From positions 1-64,000 of the forward strand of contig JAHBVJ010000003.1 of NCBI GenBank assembly GCA_019637615.1: 64,000 nucleotides of DNA, given 5' to 3'. Numbering within the stretch: the first letter of the stretch is position 1; every line of letters starts with the position of its first letter. Source of the DNA: Anaerolineae bacterium (GTDB lineage: Bacteria; Chloroflexota; Anaerolineae; Aggregatilineales; UBA2796). The position numbers and the translations under genes are program-made. Shown here piece after piece: positions 17,701 to 25,764 of the stretch. The notes below the pieces were generated by a model that worked only from the letters and a program-made list of their open reading frames with translations, ran no database searches and was not told the DNA's origin.

Positions 17701-18354
17701 TCTCTACGCGTAATATTACGTATCGTAATTTTGTGAGCGGATTGGTTTATGCCCGATGCGCATGGTGTTGAAGAAGATCAGGCAAGGAATTGGTGGATGG
17801 CATGACAACAGGGTGGTGATGATAATGACACGTCGGGCGGGATCGGGCGGGTAAGCAGGCAACGTGGAGGCAATTTCACGAGACAGATTATCCGCCAGAG
17901 GATGATCTGCTCTATTTTATGCGGCATCCGCGAGCCTCACCCCTTCCGCAGGCGAGAGCGTTGAGGAGGGAAGTGGATGTCTTGATCAGGACTCCGTCTT
18001 ATTAACTCAACAAGACTGAATTCGGTCTGATCTTCAAGTTCGTGTGGATGCCGCATGAGGCACCCCTATGAAAGCATGATGTGGAGTATACTTCGATCTG
18101 CCTATTAATCTAGTAACACACACTTTTATCACTTTACTGTTTAATAGATCGATTAATTTACTATTCAAATTATCGGACTCGATGTAAAATCTTAAAATAT
18201 CGTCACATTTGTTAGAAGGGACATACCTCCCTTGATTGATTTGACGCTGTAAAAAGTGACGGAAGCGTGTAAACCCTGTTTCCTTAGTTAGGCGCATTTT
18301 CCAAATAAACGACGGCGGACTTAAGCCCCCTCCTTTTTTCTTACGGAGTGCATT
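17701..18354. other. long intergenic region with AT-rich segment
   Basis: No convincing gene. It holds a partial CTCACCCC repeat (about 17936-17965), a stretch like the GATGGTGTT repeat (17765-17800) and a clearly AT-rich segment (about 18070-18250). In that segment the minus strand reads open for about 60 residues (RQINQGRYVPSNKCDDILRF and beyond). It could be the remnant of a transferred gene. Confidence 0.5.
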
Positions 18355-21300
18355 GTGGAAAATACCCCGAACCGCCTTAACCGATCTTATTCGGAGCTTG
18401 ACCAAGCACATGCCCGTATCGCTGAACTAGAAGCGCAACTCGCGGCTAATGACGCAGAACGGCGTGATGCAAACGACCATTTACAGCGGATGATCCAGCG
18501 GTTAGAAGCCCTGCACAGCTTAGACCTTGCCATGCTCGCATCCGGTTCTCTGGAAGCGCTCGCCTCCTTAGCGCTGGATCATATCGTCAAGATGATCCCC
18601 AGCTACCGCGTGAGTATCGGAACCGTTAATCCTGATGTTAGTGCGTTCTTCGCCCTAGCGACCTACAGTCAGGAACCAACCGCCGTACCTGCACACCGCA
18701 GCTACCCGATTAGCGAAGAGATCAGAGCCACTCTGTTACACGCGACATACATGATCATCGATAATTCTCAGCCGAGCGCCGACGCAACCCTGCACGCCCT
18801 GCACGACGAAGGAATCCGCACGATTTTCAGTATGGGACTGCGCGTTGAAGAGAAATTGGTCGGGCTGCTGAATTTCCATTCCAAGGAAACTGACTACTTT
18901 ACCGAGGAACACCGTCAGATTGCCATCGAAATTGCCACTCAGCTCGCGATAGGGGTCCATAAGGCAACCTTGAACGATGCGCTGTCGCGTCATGCCCAAC
19001 GGCTGGACATCTTGCATCAAATTGACCGCGCGCTGATTCAAGGGGAGTCGGTGGAAGTGCTGGTCAATTCTGTGTGTGGTGCTCTGCGGGAATTTTTCCG
19101 CTGCGAACAGGCCGGAGCCGTGCTGTTTGATTATGTGACCCGTGAAACGATCATGTTCGCGAGTAATACCGATGCGCCTTCTGCGCTCGACAAGGGCAGA
19201 CGTTATCCAATGATGCCCGACACGATGGAGGAACTCACGGCGCAAAAGATCGCCGTGATGGAGGACTTCCAAGCGCTTCCGCCGGACTACCCAAAATACA
19301 GGAACGTCAGGGCGGAGGGAATGCGATCATCGGTCAGCGTGAGGATGAACTTCGAGGGACAGATCATCGGATTATTGGTGTTGAATTCGACCAAGCCATA
19401 TTACTTCAGCCCCGATTACCAGCAGATTGCCGCCGAAGTCAGCGATCAGCTCGCCATTGCTATTCATCAGAAGCAGATTGCTGAAACGTTGGAACGCCGC
19501 ACTGCTCAATTAGAGGAAACCAATCAACAAATTCAACATTACAACCAACGTCTGGAACTCTTGCATCAGCTTGACCGAGGCATTATCTCCGCGACCGAAA
19601 TTCAAGCCGTCGTCGCCGTCGCGCTTGATCAAGCACGGCAGGTTATCCAATGCCAGCAAGCCGGTGTGTTGTTGTTTGACTTCGAGGCGGGCGAGAGAAT
19701 TGTTTATTCCACGAGCCTAGACGCTCCGTCAGGCTTACTTGAGGGGCGTCGTGGCCCGCTGCCGCCGGAACTGTTGGAAGCCGTGGGCACCGATAAATTG
19801 ACGGTGATCGAGGACATTCAACGCCTGCCCGACTCGTATCCCCTGTACCGAGAGTTGAGAAAAGAGGGAATCAGGGCTGCTTTGAGAGTGCGACTTGTCT
19901 ATAACGATCAAGTCCTCGGTCTGTTTGTTTTGAATTCGACTACGCCCGGCTTCTTCACCACCGAATATCAAGACATTGCTATCGAGATCGGTGATCAGCT
20001 TGCCATTGCCATTTACCAGAAGCGAATCACCGAAGCGCTCATGCACCACTCAACAGAACTGGAACACCATGTTACCGAACGTACTGCTGAACTGCGGATA
20101 GCTAAAGAGCAAGTCGAGGCGATCCTCGATAACAGTGCCGACGGTGTGATTCTGCTCGACCCAGATATGATGATTCAGCAGACCAATATGGCCTTTGATC
20201 GATTATTCCGATACCAATCCAAGGAATGTCTGGCACAACCGCTGACGTGTATCTTCCCGTCCCACGCCGTGGAATTGATCCGTCAGTCGTTGAAGGATGA
20301 AGTAGGCGCTGCGAATGACCATGTCGAACTCTTCGCGACTCGGAAGGACAACACTTTGTTCGACGCTGAAGTGAGCATCGGTCATATCAAGAAAGATGGA
20401 CTGGTATGCATCGTCCGTGATGTCACCATGCGCAAGAAACAGGAACGTCAGCTCCAATATCATGCCAGTTTGCAGCAAAATATGAGCGATGCCGTGATCG
20501 TCACCGATATGGAGCTGCACATCCAGAGCTGGAATAAGGCGGCAGAACGGATTTACGGGTGGAGCGAGTCAGAAGTGATCGGGCGGACGGTGAGCGAGGT
20601 ATTGCATTCGACGTTTTCCACGCCAGAAGCACAAGCGCAGGCGCTAGAGAAATTGCGTAGTAAAGGTTGGTGGCAGGCGGAGGTCGTTCAGAGTCGTAAA
20701 GATTGGAGCCGCGTCAACATTCTGGGGTCGGTGACGATCGTGTATGACGACAGCGGGCGCTCGCTAGGGATCGTCGCCGTCAACCGCGACATCAGCGAAC
20801 GGATTCAGGCAGAAGATGCGTTGCGGCAGAGCGAGAGCCGCTATCGGTTACTGGCAGAAAATGTGAGGGATCTCATCGTCAAACTATCGCCCGAAGGCAT
20901 CCGTACTTTCGTCACTCCATCCAGTTATGAACTGCTTGGCTACCAACCAGAGGAACTCATTGGTATTCCGGGAGTTGATATTATCCATCCCGATGATCGG
21001 GCGAAATTATGGGAGACATGGCGACAAACCGTTATCAGCGGAGCCACGCATTTTTCCTCCGAGCAGAGAATCCAGCATAAGAATGGTCGGTATATCTGGG
21101 TAGAAGTGCAATACAGCGTTGTGCGCGATGCGAGCACGGGTAGTCCGATGGAAATCATCGGGGTTATTCGCGATATGACTGAACGTAAAAACGCCGAAGA
21201 TGCTCTGCGCATTGCGCTCAACAAGGAAAAAGAACTGGGCGAACTCAAGACGCGGTTTGTGGCGATTGCCTCTCACGAATTCCGCAATCCGCTGGCAACG

Positions 21301-21915
21301 ATCTTTACTACGACGGAGGCATTGGCTACATACCGACAACGGATGACTGATGAGCAAATCGATGTGCGGTTAGGCAAAATCCGGCAACAGGTGGAGCACC
21401 TGAACGGGATCATGGAGGATTTTCTGCAACTAGGGCGAATGCAGACCGGGCGGCTTGAATTTCAGCCCGACCTGCATGATCTGGATGTCTTTTGCCGCGA
21501 GATTATCGAGGCATTCCACGAGCAGACGGCGCATCGGGGGCGCATTCTTTACGAATGCTCAAGTTCGCCAGTACCCCTGCGCTACGATCGGCGTCTGATG
21601 CAACTTGTCATCAATAATCTCATCAGTAATGCCTTGAAATATTCTCCTAACGGCAAGCCTGTGTTAACCACGATCAACCAGAGTGACAGCGATGTCGTCC
21701 TAAGGATGCAAGATCAAGGGATCGGGATTCCTGTGGAAGACCTCAGATACCTATTCGAACCATTTCATCGTGCGGCGAATGTCGGGGCGATTTCGGGCAC
21801 CGGATTGGGACTAAATATCTGCAAGCAAGCGATTGAGATGCACGGCGGCACTATTAGCGTCGAAAGCCAAGTCGGTGTGGGGACGACGTTTATCGTGACG
21901 CTGCCTAAATTGTAA
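18355..21915 (+). CDS. GAF/PAS multi-sensor histidine kinase
   Basis: The 1186-residue soluble kinase has a short coiled coil (residues 12-50) and three GAF domains (about 50-200, 222-375, 400-560). GAF2 and GAF3 are clearly duplicated (compare DYQQIAAEVSDQLAIAIHQK with EYQDIAIEIGDQLAIAIYQK). Three PAS domains follow (about 585-690, 700-820, 825-945), then HisKA with H974 in IASHEFRNPL and a HATPase with NNLISNALKYSP, DQGIGIP and GTGLGLNI. No membrane segment is seen, so it senses cytoplasmic signals. The start is GTG at 18355 after CGGAG. It converges on the response regulator at 22221, a possible partner. Confidence 0.95.
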   Translation: MENTPNRLNRSYSELDQAHARIAELEAQLAANDAERRDANDHLQRMIQRLEALHSLDLAMLASGSLEALASLALDHIVKMIPSYRVSIGTVNPDVSAFFALATYSQEPTAVPAHRSYPISEEIRATLLHATYMIIDNSQPSADATLHALHDEGIRTIFSMGLRVEEKLVGLLNFHSKETDYFTEEHRQIAIEIATQLAIGVHKATLNDALSRHAQRLDILHQIDRALIQGESVEVLVNSVCGALREFFRCEQAGAVLFDYVTRETIMFASNTDAPSALDKGRRYPMMPDTMEELTAQKIAVMEDFQALPPDYPKYRNVRAEGMRSSVSVRMNFEGQIIGLLVLNSTKPYYFSPDYQQIAAEVSDQLAIAIHQKQIAETLERRTAQLEETNQQIQHYNQRLELLHQLDRGIISATEIQAVVAVALDQARQVIQCQQAGVLLFDFEAGERIVYSTSLDAPSGLLEGRRGPLPPELLEAVGTDKLTVIEDIQRLPDSYPLYRELRKEGIRAALRVRLVYNDQVLGLFVLNSTTPGFFTTEYQDIAIEIGDQLAIAIYQKRITEALMHHSTELEHHVTERTAELRIAKEQVEAILDNSADGVILLDPDMMIQQTNMAFDRLFRYQSKECLAQPLTCIFPSHAVELIRQSLKDEVGAANDHVELFATRKDNTLFDAEVSIGHIKKDGLVCIVRDVTMRKKQERQLQYHASLQQNMSDAVIVTDMELHIQSWNKAAERIYGWSESEVIGRTVSEVLHSTFSTPEAQAQALEKLRSKGWWQAEVVQSRKDWSRVNILGSVTIVYDDSGRSLGIVAVNRDISERIQAEDALRQSESRYRLLAENVRDLIVKLSPEGIRTFVTPSSYELLGYQPEELIGIPGVDIIHPDDRAKLWETWRQTVISGATHFSSEQRIQHKNGRYIWVEVQYSVVRDASTGSPMEIIGVIRDMTERKNAEDALRIALNKEKELGELKTRFVAIASHEFRNPLATIFTTTEALATYRQRMTDEQIDVRLGKIRQQVEHLNGIMEDFLQLGRMQTGRLEFQPDLHDLDVFCREIIEAFHEQTAHRGRILYECSSSPVPLRYDRRLMQLVINNLISNALKYSPNGKPVLTTINQSDSDVVLRMQDQGIGIPVEDLRYLFEPFHRAANVGAISGTGLGLNICKQAIEMHGGTISVESQVGVGTTFIVTLPKL

Positions 21916-22220
21916 GCGGCAGCATGGGGATGAGGGTGGTTAGGAACTTAGTCAGGCAAACGCGAATTCGTCGTCACGCCGCCCGACGTTAATGGTGTTT
22001 AAGGAATTAGTCAGGCAAACGATCCCCGACAATGATGGTGTTTAAGAAATTAGTCAAGGAAATGCAAGTTTGTCGTCACGCCGCCCGACGTTAAAACGTC
22101 AGGCTTAGAGAACGAAGTCCACTAAAGGGACTCCGGAAGATGGGTTGGCGTGATCGGCGTATTCCTGCCTTATTTTTTGAAAGATCATAATCCCGCGTGC
22201 TGAAATCAGGGCGGCAAAGG
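21916..22220. repeat. intergenic REP-like and GGTGTTTAAG repeats
   Basis: No gene. Two copies of a unit reading AATGGTGTTTAAGGAATTAG with an AGTCAGGCAAAC end lie at about 21990 and 22033. They are followed by the REP-like element at 22078-22136 (CCCGACGTTaaAACGTC, then AGTCCactaaaGGGACT). Related sequences occur near 16673, 17765, 28590, 30830, 53460 and 56320. Confidence 0.7.
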
Positions 22221-23063
22221 TTAGCCTGATACTTCGTCAATGAGGGAGTCGAGGCGTTCGGCTTCGGCAACGATCATTTGCAGCATTTCGGCGTCGTGGG
22301 CATCGAGGGTGCCGACGCGGTTGAGTTTGGATTCCAGCAGACGGGCAAGACCAAGCAATGTATGCAGCGGCGTGCGGAGTTCGTGACGCAGATTCGCGCC
22401 GGGTTTGGGCAGTTCGCGGAGCTGCTGCGCGGTGCGGATGGCGGCTTCGCGGTTATCGACGTTGAGCTTGGCGTAGATGTTGGAGATGTGGTTGCGCACG
22501 GTGCCATCCGAGATGGCAAGCAACTGCGCGATCTCTGGATTGGTGTGGCCTTCGGCGGCGAGGCGCAGAATCGAGCGTTCGCGTTCGGTCAGCGTGTATT
22601 TGCGATTGGCCTGCGCGAGGGCGGCGGACGCGGTGGGCGAGAGGAAGGTGCGGCCTTGCGAGACGGCACGAATGGCTTCCGCCAGCCGCAGCGAGAGATC
22701 GTCGGATTTGAGAACGTAGCCGTGCGCGCCCGCCTTGAGCAGTTCTTCGATCCAGATGGGGTCATCCAACGCGGTGAGGATGAGGATCGCCATGTTGGGA
22801 AAGCGCGCCCGCAAATCGTGTACCGCCGTGACTGGCTCGAAGCCGCGCCCAGCATAGCTGAGATCGAGGACGAGGACATCGGGCGTTTGTTTGGCGATGA
22901 CGGGAATAACGCGGCTGGCGTCGTCGGCGTCCCAGAGCACGTTCATATCGACGGCGCGGCTGAGTTCTTGCCGGAGAATTTTCAGGATGAGCGGATGGTC
23001 ATCGACTAGGGCAACCCGAATCATGATGGCTGGCTTTGTGTGACGCGACACTTGATCATTCAT
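22221..23063 (-). CDS. response regulator with REC, LuxR HTH and C-terminal HisKA-like domain
   Basis: The 280-residue protein has a complete receiver: acidic pair in VALVDDHPL, acceptor Asp in VLVLDLSY, Lys in GYVLKSDD. A LuxR/NarL DNA-binding domain follows (LTERERSILRLAAEGHTNPEI, TVRNHISNIYAKL). About 57 further residues read NLRHELRTPLHTLLGLARLL and AEAERLDSLIDEV, a histidine-kinase dimerisation and phosphoacceptor helix pair with H-box HELRTPL but no ATPase domain. No HATPase sequence follows downstream. The start may instead be the ATG at 23024. It converges on the GAF/PAS kinase. Confidence 0.9.
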   Translation of the reverse strand: MNDQVSRHTKPAIMIRVALVDDHPLILKILRQELSRAVDMNVLWDADDASRVIPVIAKQTPDVLVLDLSYAGRGFEPVTAVHDLRARFPNMAILILTALDDPIWIEELLKAGAHGYVLKSDDLSLRLAEAIRAVSQGRTFLSPTASAALAQANRKYTLTERERSILRLAAEGHTNPEIAQLLAISDGTVRNHISNIYAKLNVDNREAAIRTAQQLRELPKPGANLRHELRTPLHTLLGLARLLESKLNRVGTLDAHDAEMLQMIVAEAERLDSLIDEVSG

Positions 23064-23101
23064 GATAGTCTAGCTCAGGGATTGATGCCAATGAAATCCA
23101 T

Positions 23102-23752
23102 CTAGTTCGCATCACGGAAGCACATCCACCACGTTTTATCAAGTTGTCGCAATCCATCACCATCGCGGTCGCAGGCGTCTGTACCATCCAAATCGGAGCG
23201 TTGTTTGGCATACACGATATAAACATAATGTCCATCCTCAGGATCAAACATCACTACCAATGGCACTTCTTTCTCGATATGGACATTGAATGGTGTGTTC
23301 GCTGGCAACTGTGCTGCACGCGCCTGAATTACGATTTGCTCATATTCAGGCCGATGTGCATAAAAGTGCCGCTCTGCGCCATTGGGAACTGGTGAGAGCA
23401 AGGGGAGGCGCATCGCAAGAAAAAATAACGGAATGGCAATCAGAGCTGGCAAGGCGTTTCTACGCTCTACGCCATATATTATGAAACCTAGTTCGCCACC
23501 GATTACCAGTGCAAGAGGCAAAAAGAAGATTGGAAACAAGATATAGATTAAAACACCTAGCGATCCCTGATTCAACAGCGAGTAAAGCAAGAATCGAGCC
23601 GTATAGACGAACATTGCTGCAAATAATACGAGACTATAGACGAAGTAAATCCCAAATCTTTGTCTGCGCTTGAGCTTGTCAAGGATGACAGGATCGTCAG
23701 CAAAGGGCGGAACTTCGGAGCCTAGATGTTCAAGCATTGTGGTTTTTCTCAT
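23102..23752 (-). CDS. membrane protein of unknown function
   Basis: The 216-residue protein has three to four hydrophobic helices (FGIYFVYSLVLFAAMFVY, LIYILFPIFFLPLALVI, ALPALIAIPLFFLAM). A C-terminal soluble region follows, ending near DACDRDGDGLRQLD, an acidic loop reminiscent of a calcium-binding site. The ATG at 23752 comes two bases after the stop of the upstream gene, so translation is coupled. It is the last gene of the surface unit. I do not recognise a family. Confidence 0.75.
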   Translation of the reverse strand: MRKTTMLEHLGSEVPPFADDPVILDKLKRRQRFGIYFVYSLVLFAAMFVYTARFLLYSLLNQGSLGVLIYILFPIFFLPLALVIGGELGFIIYGVERRNALPALIAIPLFFLAMRLPLLSPVPNGAERHFYAHRPEYEQIVIQARAAQLPANTPFNVHIEKEVPLVVMFDPEDGHYVYIVYAKQRSDLDGTDACDRDGDGLRQLDKTWWMCFRDAN

Positions 23753-23754
23753 AT

Positions 23755-24627
23755 CTATGGATTGATACTGTTGAATCGGAGACTGAAATAGCGCAGATAG
23801 GGCATGGCGATCAGGGTATCGCCCATTAGCATCGGATCGTTGACGTGCTGATAGTTGACGAGCGCCCAACGGTGATTCGAGTCGGGATCGACGGGCGTAC
23901 CGATGACGCCGCCGCGATAGGCTGACCAGATGATCGCCATGTCGTCCAAGCTGAGGCGTTGAGTCTGGCTGCCCATGCGGAGCGCGGTGTAATAGCGGAG
24001 CATGAGCGCGGCGTTGGCGACGTCGAGGGCACGATAGCGCGTGGCGAAGAGGGTGAGATCAACGGCCGAGGCGTCGGTGATGAGATCGGCGTAGGCGCGG
24101 AGGAAGGGCGAGGGAGGTAGGTTCGGATTCAGTGCGATAATGGCGGTTTTCAGGCGTTTGATGTGAACCTGCGCATAGCCCGCGCCGACATCGATGTTGG
24201 CGAAGCCTTCGCCAAGCGGCGAGAGAATGAGCTGATCGCCCACCGCATCCGTGAGGTGATAATCGAGATCGAGTTCGAGCGCCAAGACGCTGGCGAGTAG
24301 TTCGGGCGGAAGGCGGGCGGCACGGGCGAGGCAACCGATCAGCGGGAGGTCGGCGTCGATGCGGGTGAGGACTTGCTCATCGGTGAAGTAGGCGTGATCG
24401 ATGGCGCGGCGGCGCGCGTCCGCGATCAGGGCGTTGAGATCGTGCGCGTGCTGAATGTCGGTAAGTGTGCCGCGTGGATCGACAGGCTGAAGTTGGGCGC
24501 AGTTTGAGGCTGGAAGCAAGGCCAAGACAGCCGTAACGCGCGGATCAATGCCTGCGGGCGGGAACGAGCAGAGGAGCAGCAAGATCACGCTGCGGTTGAA
24601 AGTGGTGATCCAGCGACGGGCACGCAT
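23755..24627 (-). CDS. secreted lysozyme-fold-like protein of unknown function
   Basis: The 290-residue protein starts with an N-terminal hydrophobic export segment (SVILLLLCSF). The body has features in the same order as lytic transglycosylases: a Glu in VLALELDLDYH, then VGAGYAQVH (compare GIGQV) and IWSAYRGG (compare AYNGG). Overall similarity is weak and activity is unproven. ATG 24627 lies four bases after the stop of the propeller gene and two bases before the next gene's coupling site, so the three genes form one unit. Confidence 0.65.
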   Translation of the reverse strand: MRARRWITTFNRSVILLLLCSFPPAGIDPRVTAVLALLPASNCAQLQPVDPRGTLTDIQHAHDLNALIADARRRAIDHAYFTDEQVLTRIDADLPLIGCLARAARLPPELLASVLALELDLDYHLTDAVGDQLILSPLGEGFANIDVGAGYAQVHIKRLKTAIIALNPNLPPSPFLRAYADLITDASAVDLTLFATRYRALDVANAALMLRYYTALRMGSQTQRLSLDDMAIIWSAYRGGVIGTPVDPDSNHRWALVNYQHVNDPMLMGDTLIAMPYLRYFSLRFNSINP

Positions 24628-24631
24628 AAGG

Positions 24632-25666
24632 TTAGCGATTCGCCCAATCGACGCTGACGACATCGCGCCACCAGAGGATGGGTTGTTCGGCCACCGCGAG
24701 TGGCAGGACGTAGAGTTCGTTGGACTGCGTGAGATAGGTCAGGTAGCGCCCCGATGGATCGAAGGCGGGACGGCGTTTGAAGATCGGATTGACGGCGATG
24801 GGTTCGATCTGCGAGGAGCCGGTGTGAAACAGGAATAGCTGCCCGCTGGTGGTGCTAAACACAAAGCTGGTCGCTGACGGATGATAATCCAGCCAATTCA
24901 CGTCGTAGGCAAACAGGGCGATGCGCTGGCTGCTCTGCTGGCAGTTGGCGGGAGTGGCGCAGTGCGAGTCGATGGTGTAGAGGTTGGTTTCGCCGGAGTC
25001 TTTTTCCGCGATCAGGACGCGTCCGGTGGCGGGATTGGCGACAGGCGGCGCGACGATCTCGGCGGCGGTGAGCAGATAGCGCATGGTGTAGCTGGCGTGA
25101 TCGGCGGTGAAATCGAGGCGAAAGAGACTGTCGCCAGAGGCCGCGCGCACCACGAACAACAAGGCTCTGCCGTCGGCATTCCACGCCAGCCACACGGGGC
25201 GATCCGGCGTTTCGATGTGCTGCTCGGCATCGGATTGGCGCAGATACAACTGATCATCGCGCAGGTAGGCGATGCGCAGTTTTCCATCGGGCGAGAGCAC
25301 GGCGTCGGTGCCCTGTACGGCGATGGGGCTGAAGGTGCCATCGCTGGTCATGGCGAGGAAACCGGATTTCAGACCGAGCACGACGCCATCAGTAGATGGA
25401 AGATCGAGCGGTTTGACGGGCGGCAGCGGTGTGGGCGCAACGGACGTGATCGGCGCGCGAATCGGCCTATCCGATGAGGGGGGAGTCGCGGCATAGGTGC
25501 GCCAGTCGGTGGAGAGCAAGCCCAACATGGCAGGTAATGATGATCCCCAGACGGTGACGATGGAGAGTGCGATCAACGATAATGCGCCGACGACCAGACC
25601 GCCGATGTAGAGGCGTCCGAGAAGGGCGTTTACGGAACGTTCGTCGTTTTTGCGTTTGCGGTTCAT
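24632..25666 (-). CDS. membrane-anchored beta-propeller (TolB/WD40-like) protein
   Basis: The 344-residue protein has one N-terminal membrane helix (residues about 17-36) and an extracytoplasmic domain made of repeated blades: DAVLSPDGKLRIAYLRDDQL, RPVWLAWNADGRALLFVV, RRPAFDPSGRYLTYLT. The SPDG/NADG/DPSG spacing is that of TolB/DPP-IV-type propellers, usually a protein-binding platform. It lies 98 bases after the VIT/VWA gene and is tightly followed by two more genes, so it is probably part of the same surface system. Confidence 0.8.
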   Translation of the reverse strand: MNRKRKNDERSVNALLGRLYIGGLVVGALSLIALSIVTVWGSSLPAMLGLLSTDWRTYAATPPSSDRPIRAPITSVAPTPLPPVKPLDLPSTDGVVLGLKSGFLAMTSDGTFSPIAVQGTDAVLSPDGKLRIAYLRDDQLYLRQSDAEQHIETPDRPVWLAWNADGRALLFVVRAASGDSLFRLDFTADHASYTMRYLLTAAEIVAPPVANPATGRVLIAEKDSGETNLYTIDSHCATPANCQQSSQRIALFAYDVNWLDYHPSATSFVFSTTSGQLFLFHTGSSQIEPIAVNPIFKRRPAFDPSGRYLTYLTQSNELYVLPLAVAEQPILWWRDVVSVDWANR

Positions 25667-25703
25667 GGCATCCGATCCGATGGTTTCATAGTAGCGTTGG
25701 GAA

Positions 25704-25749
25704 CCTCACCCCCTGACCCCCTCTCCGCTTCGCAAAGAGGGGGAACCGA
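25704..25749. repeat. CTCACCCC-type hairpin repeat
   Basis: CTCACCCCCTGACCCCCTCTCC is followed by GCTTCGCAAAGAGGGGG, so CCCCCTCT pairs with AGAGGGGG. It lies in the only sizeable gap inside the surface unit and could weaken transcription there. Confidence 0.65.
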
Positions 25750-25764
25750 GCGCGATAACTATTC

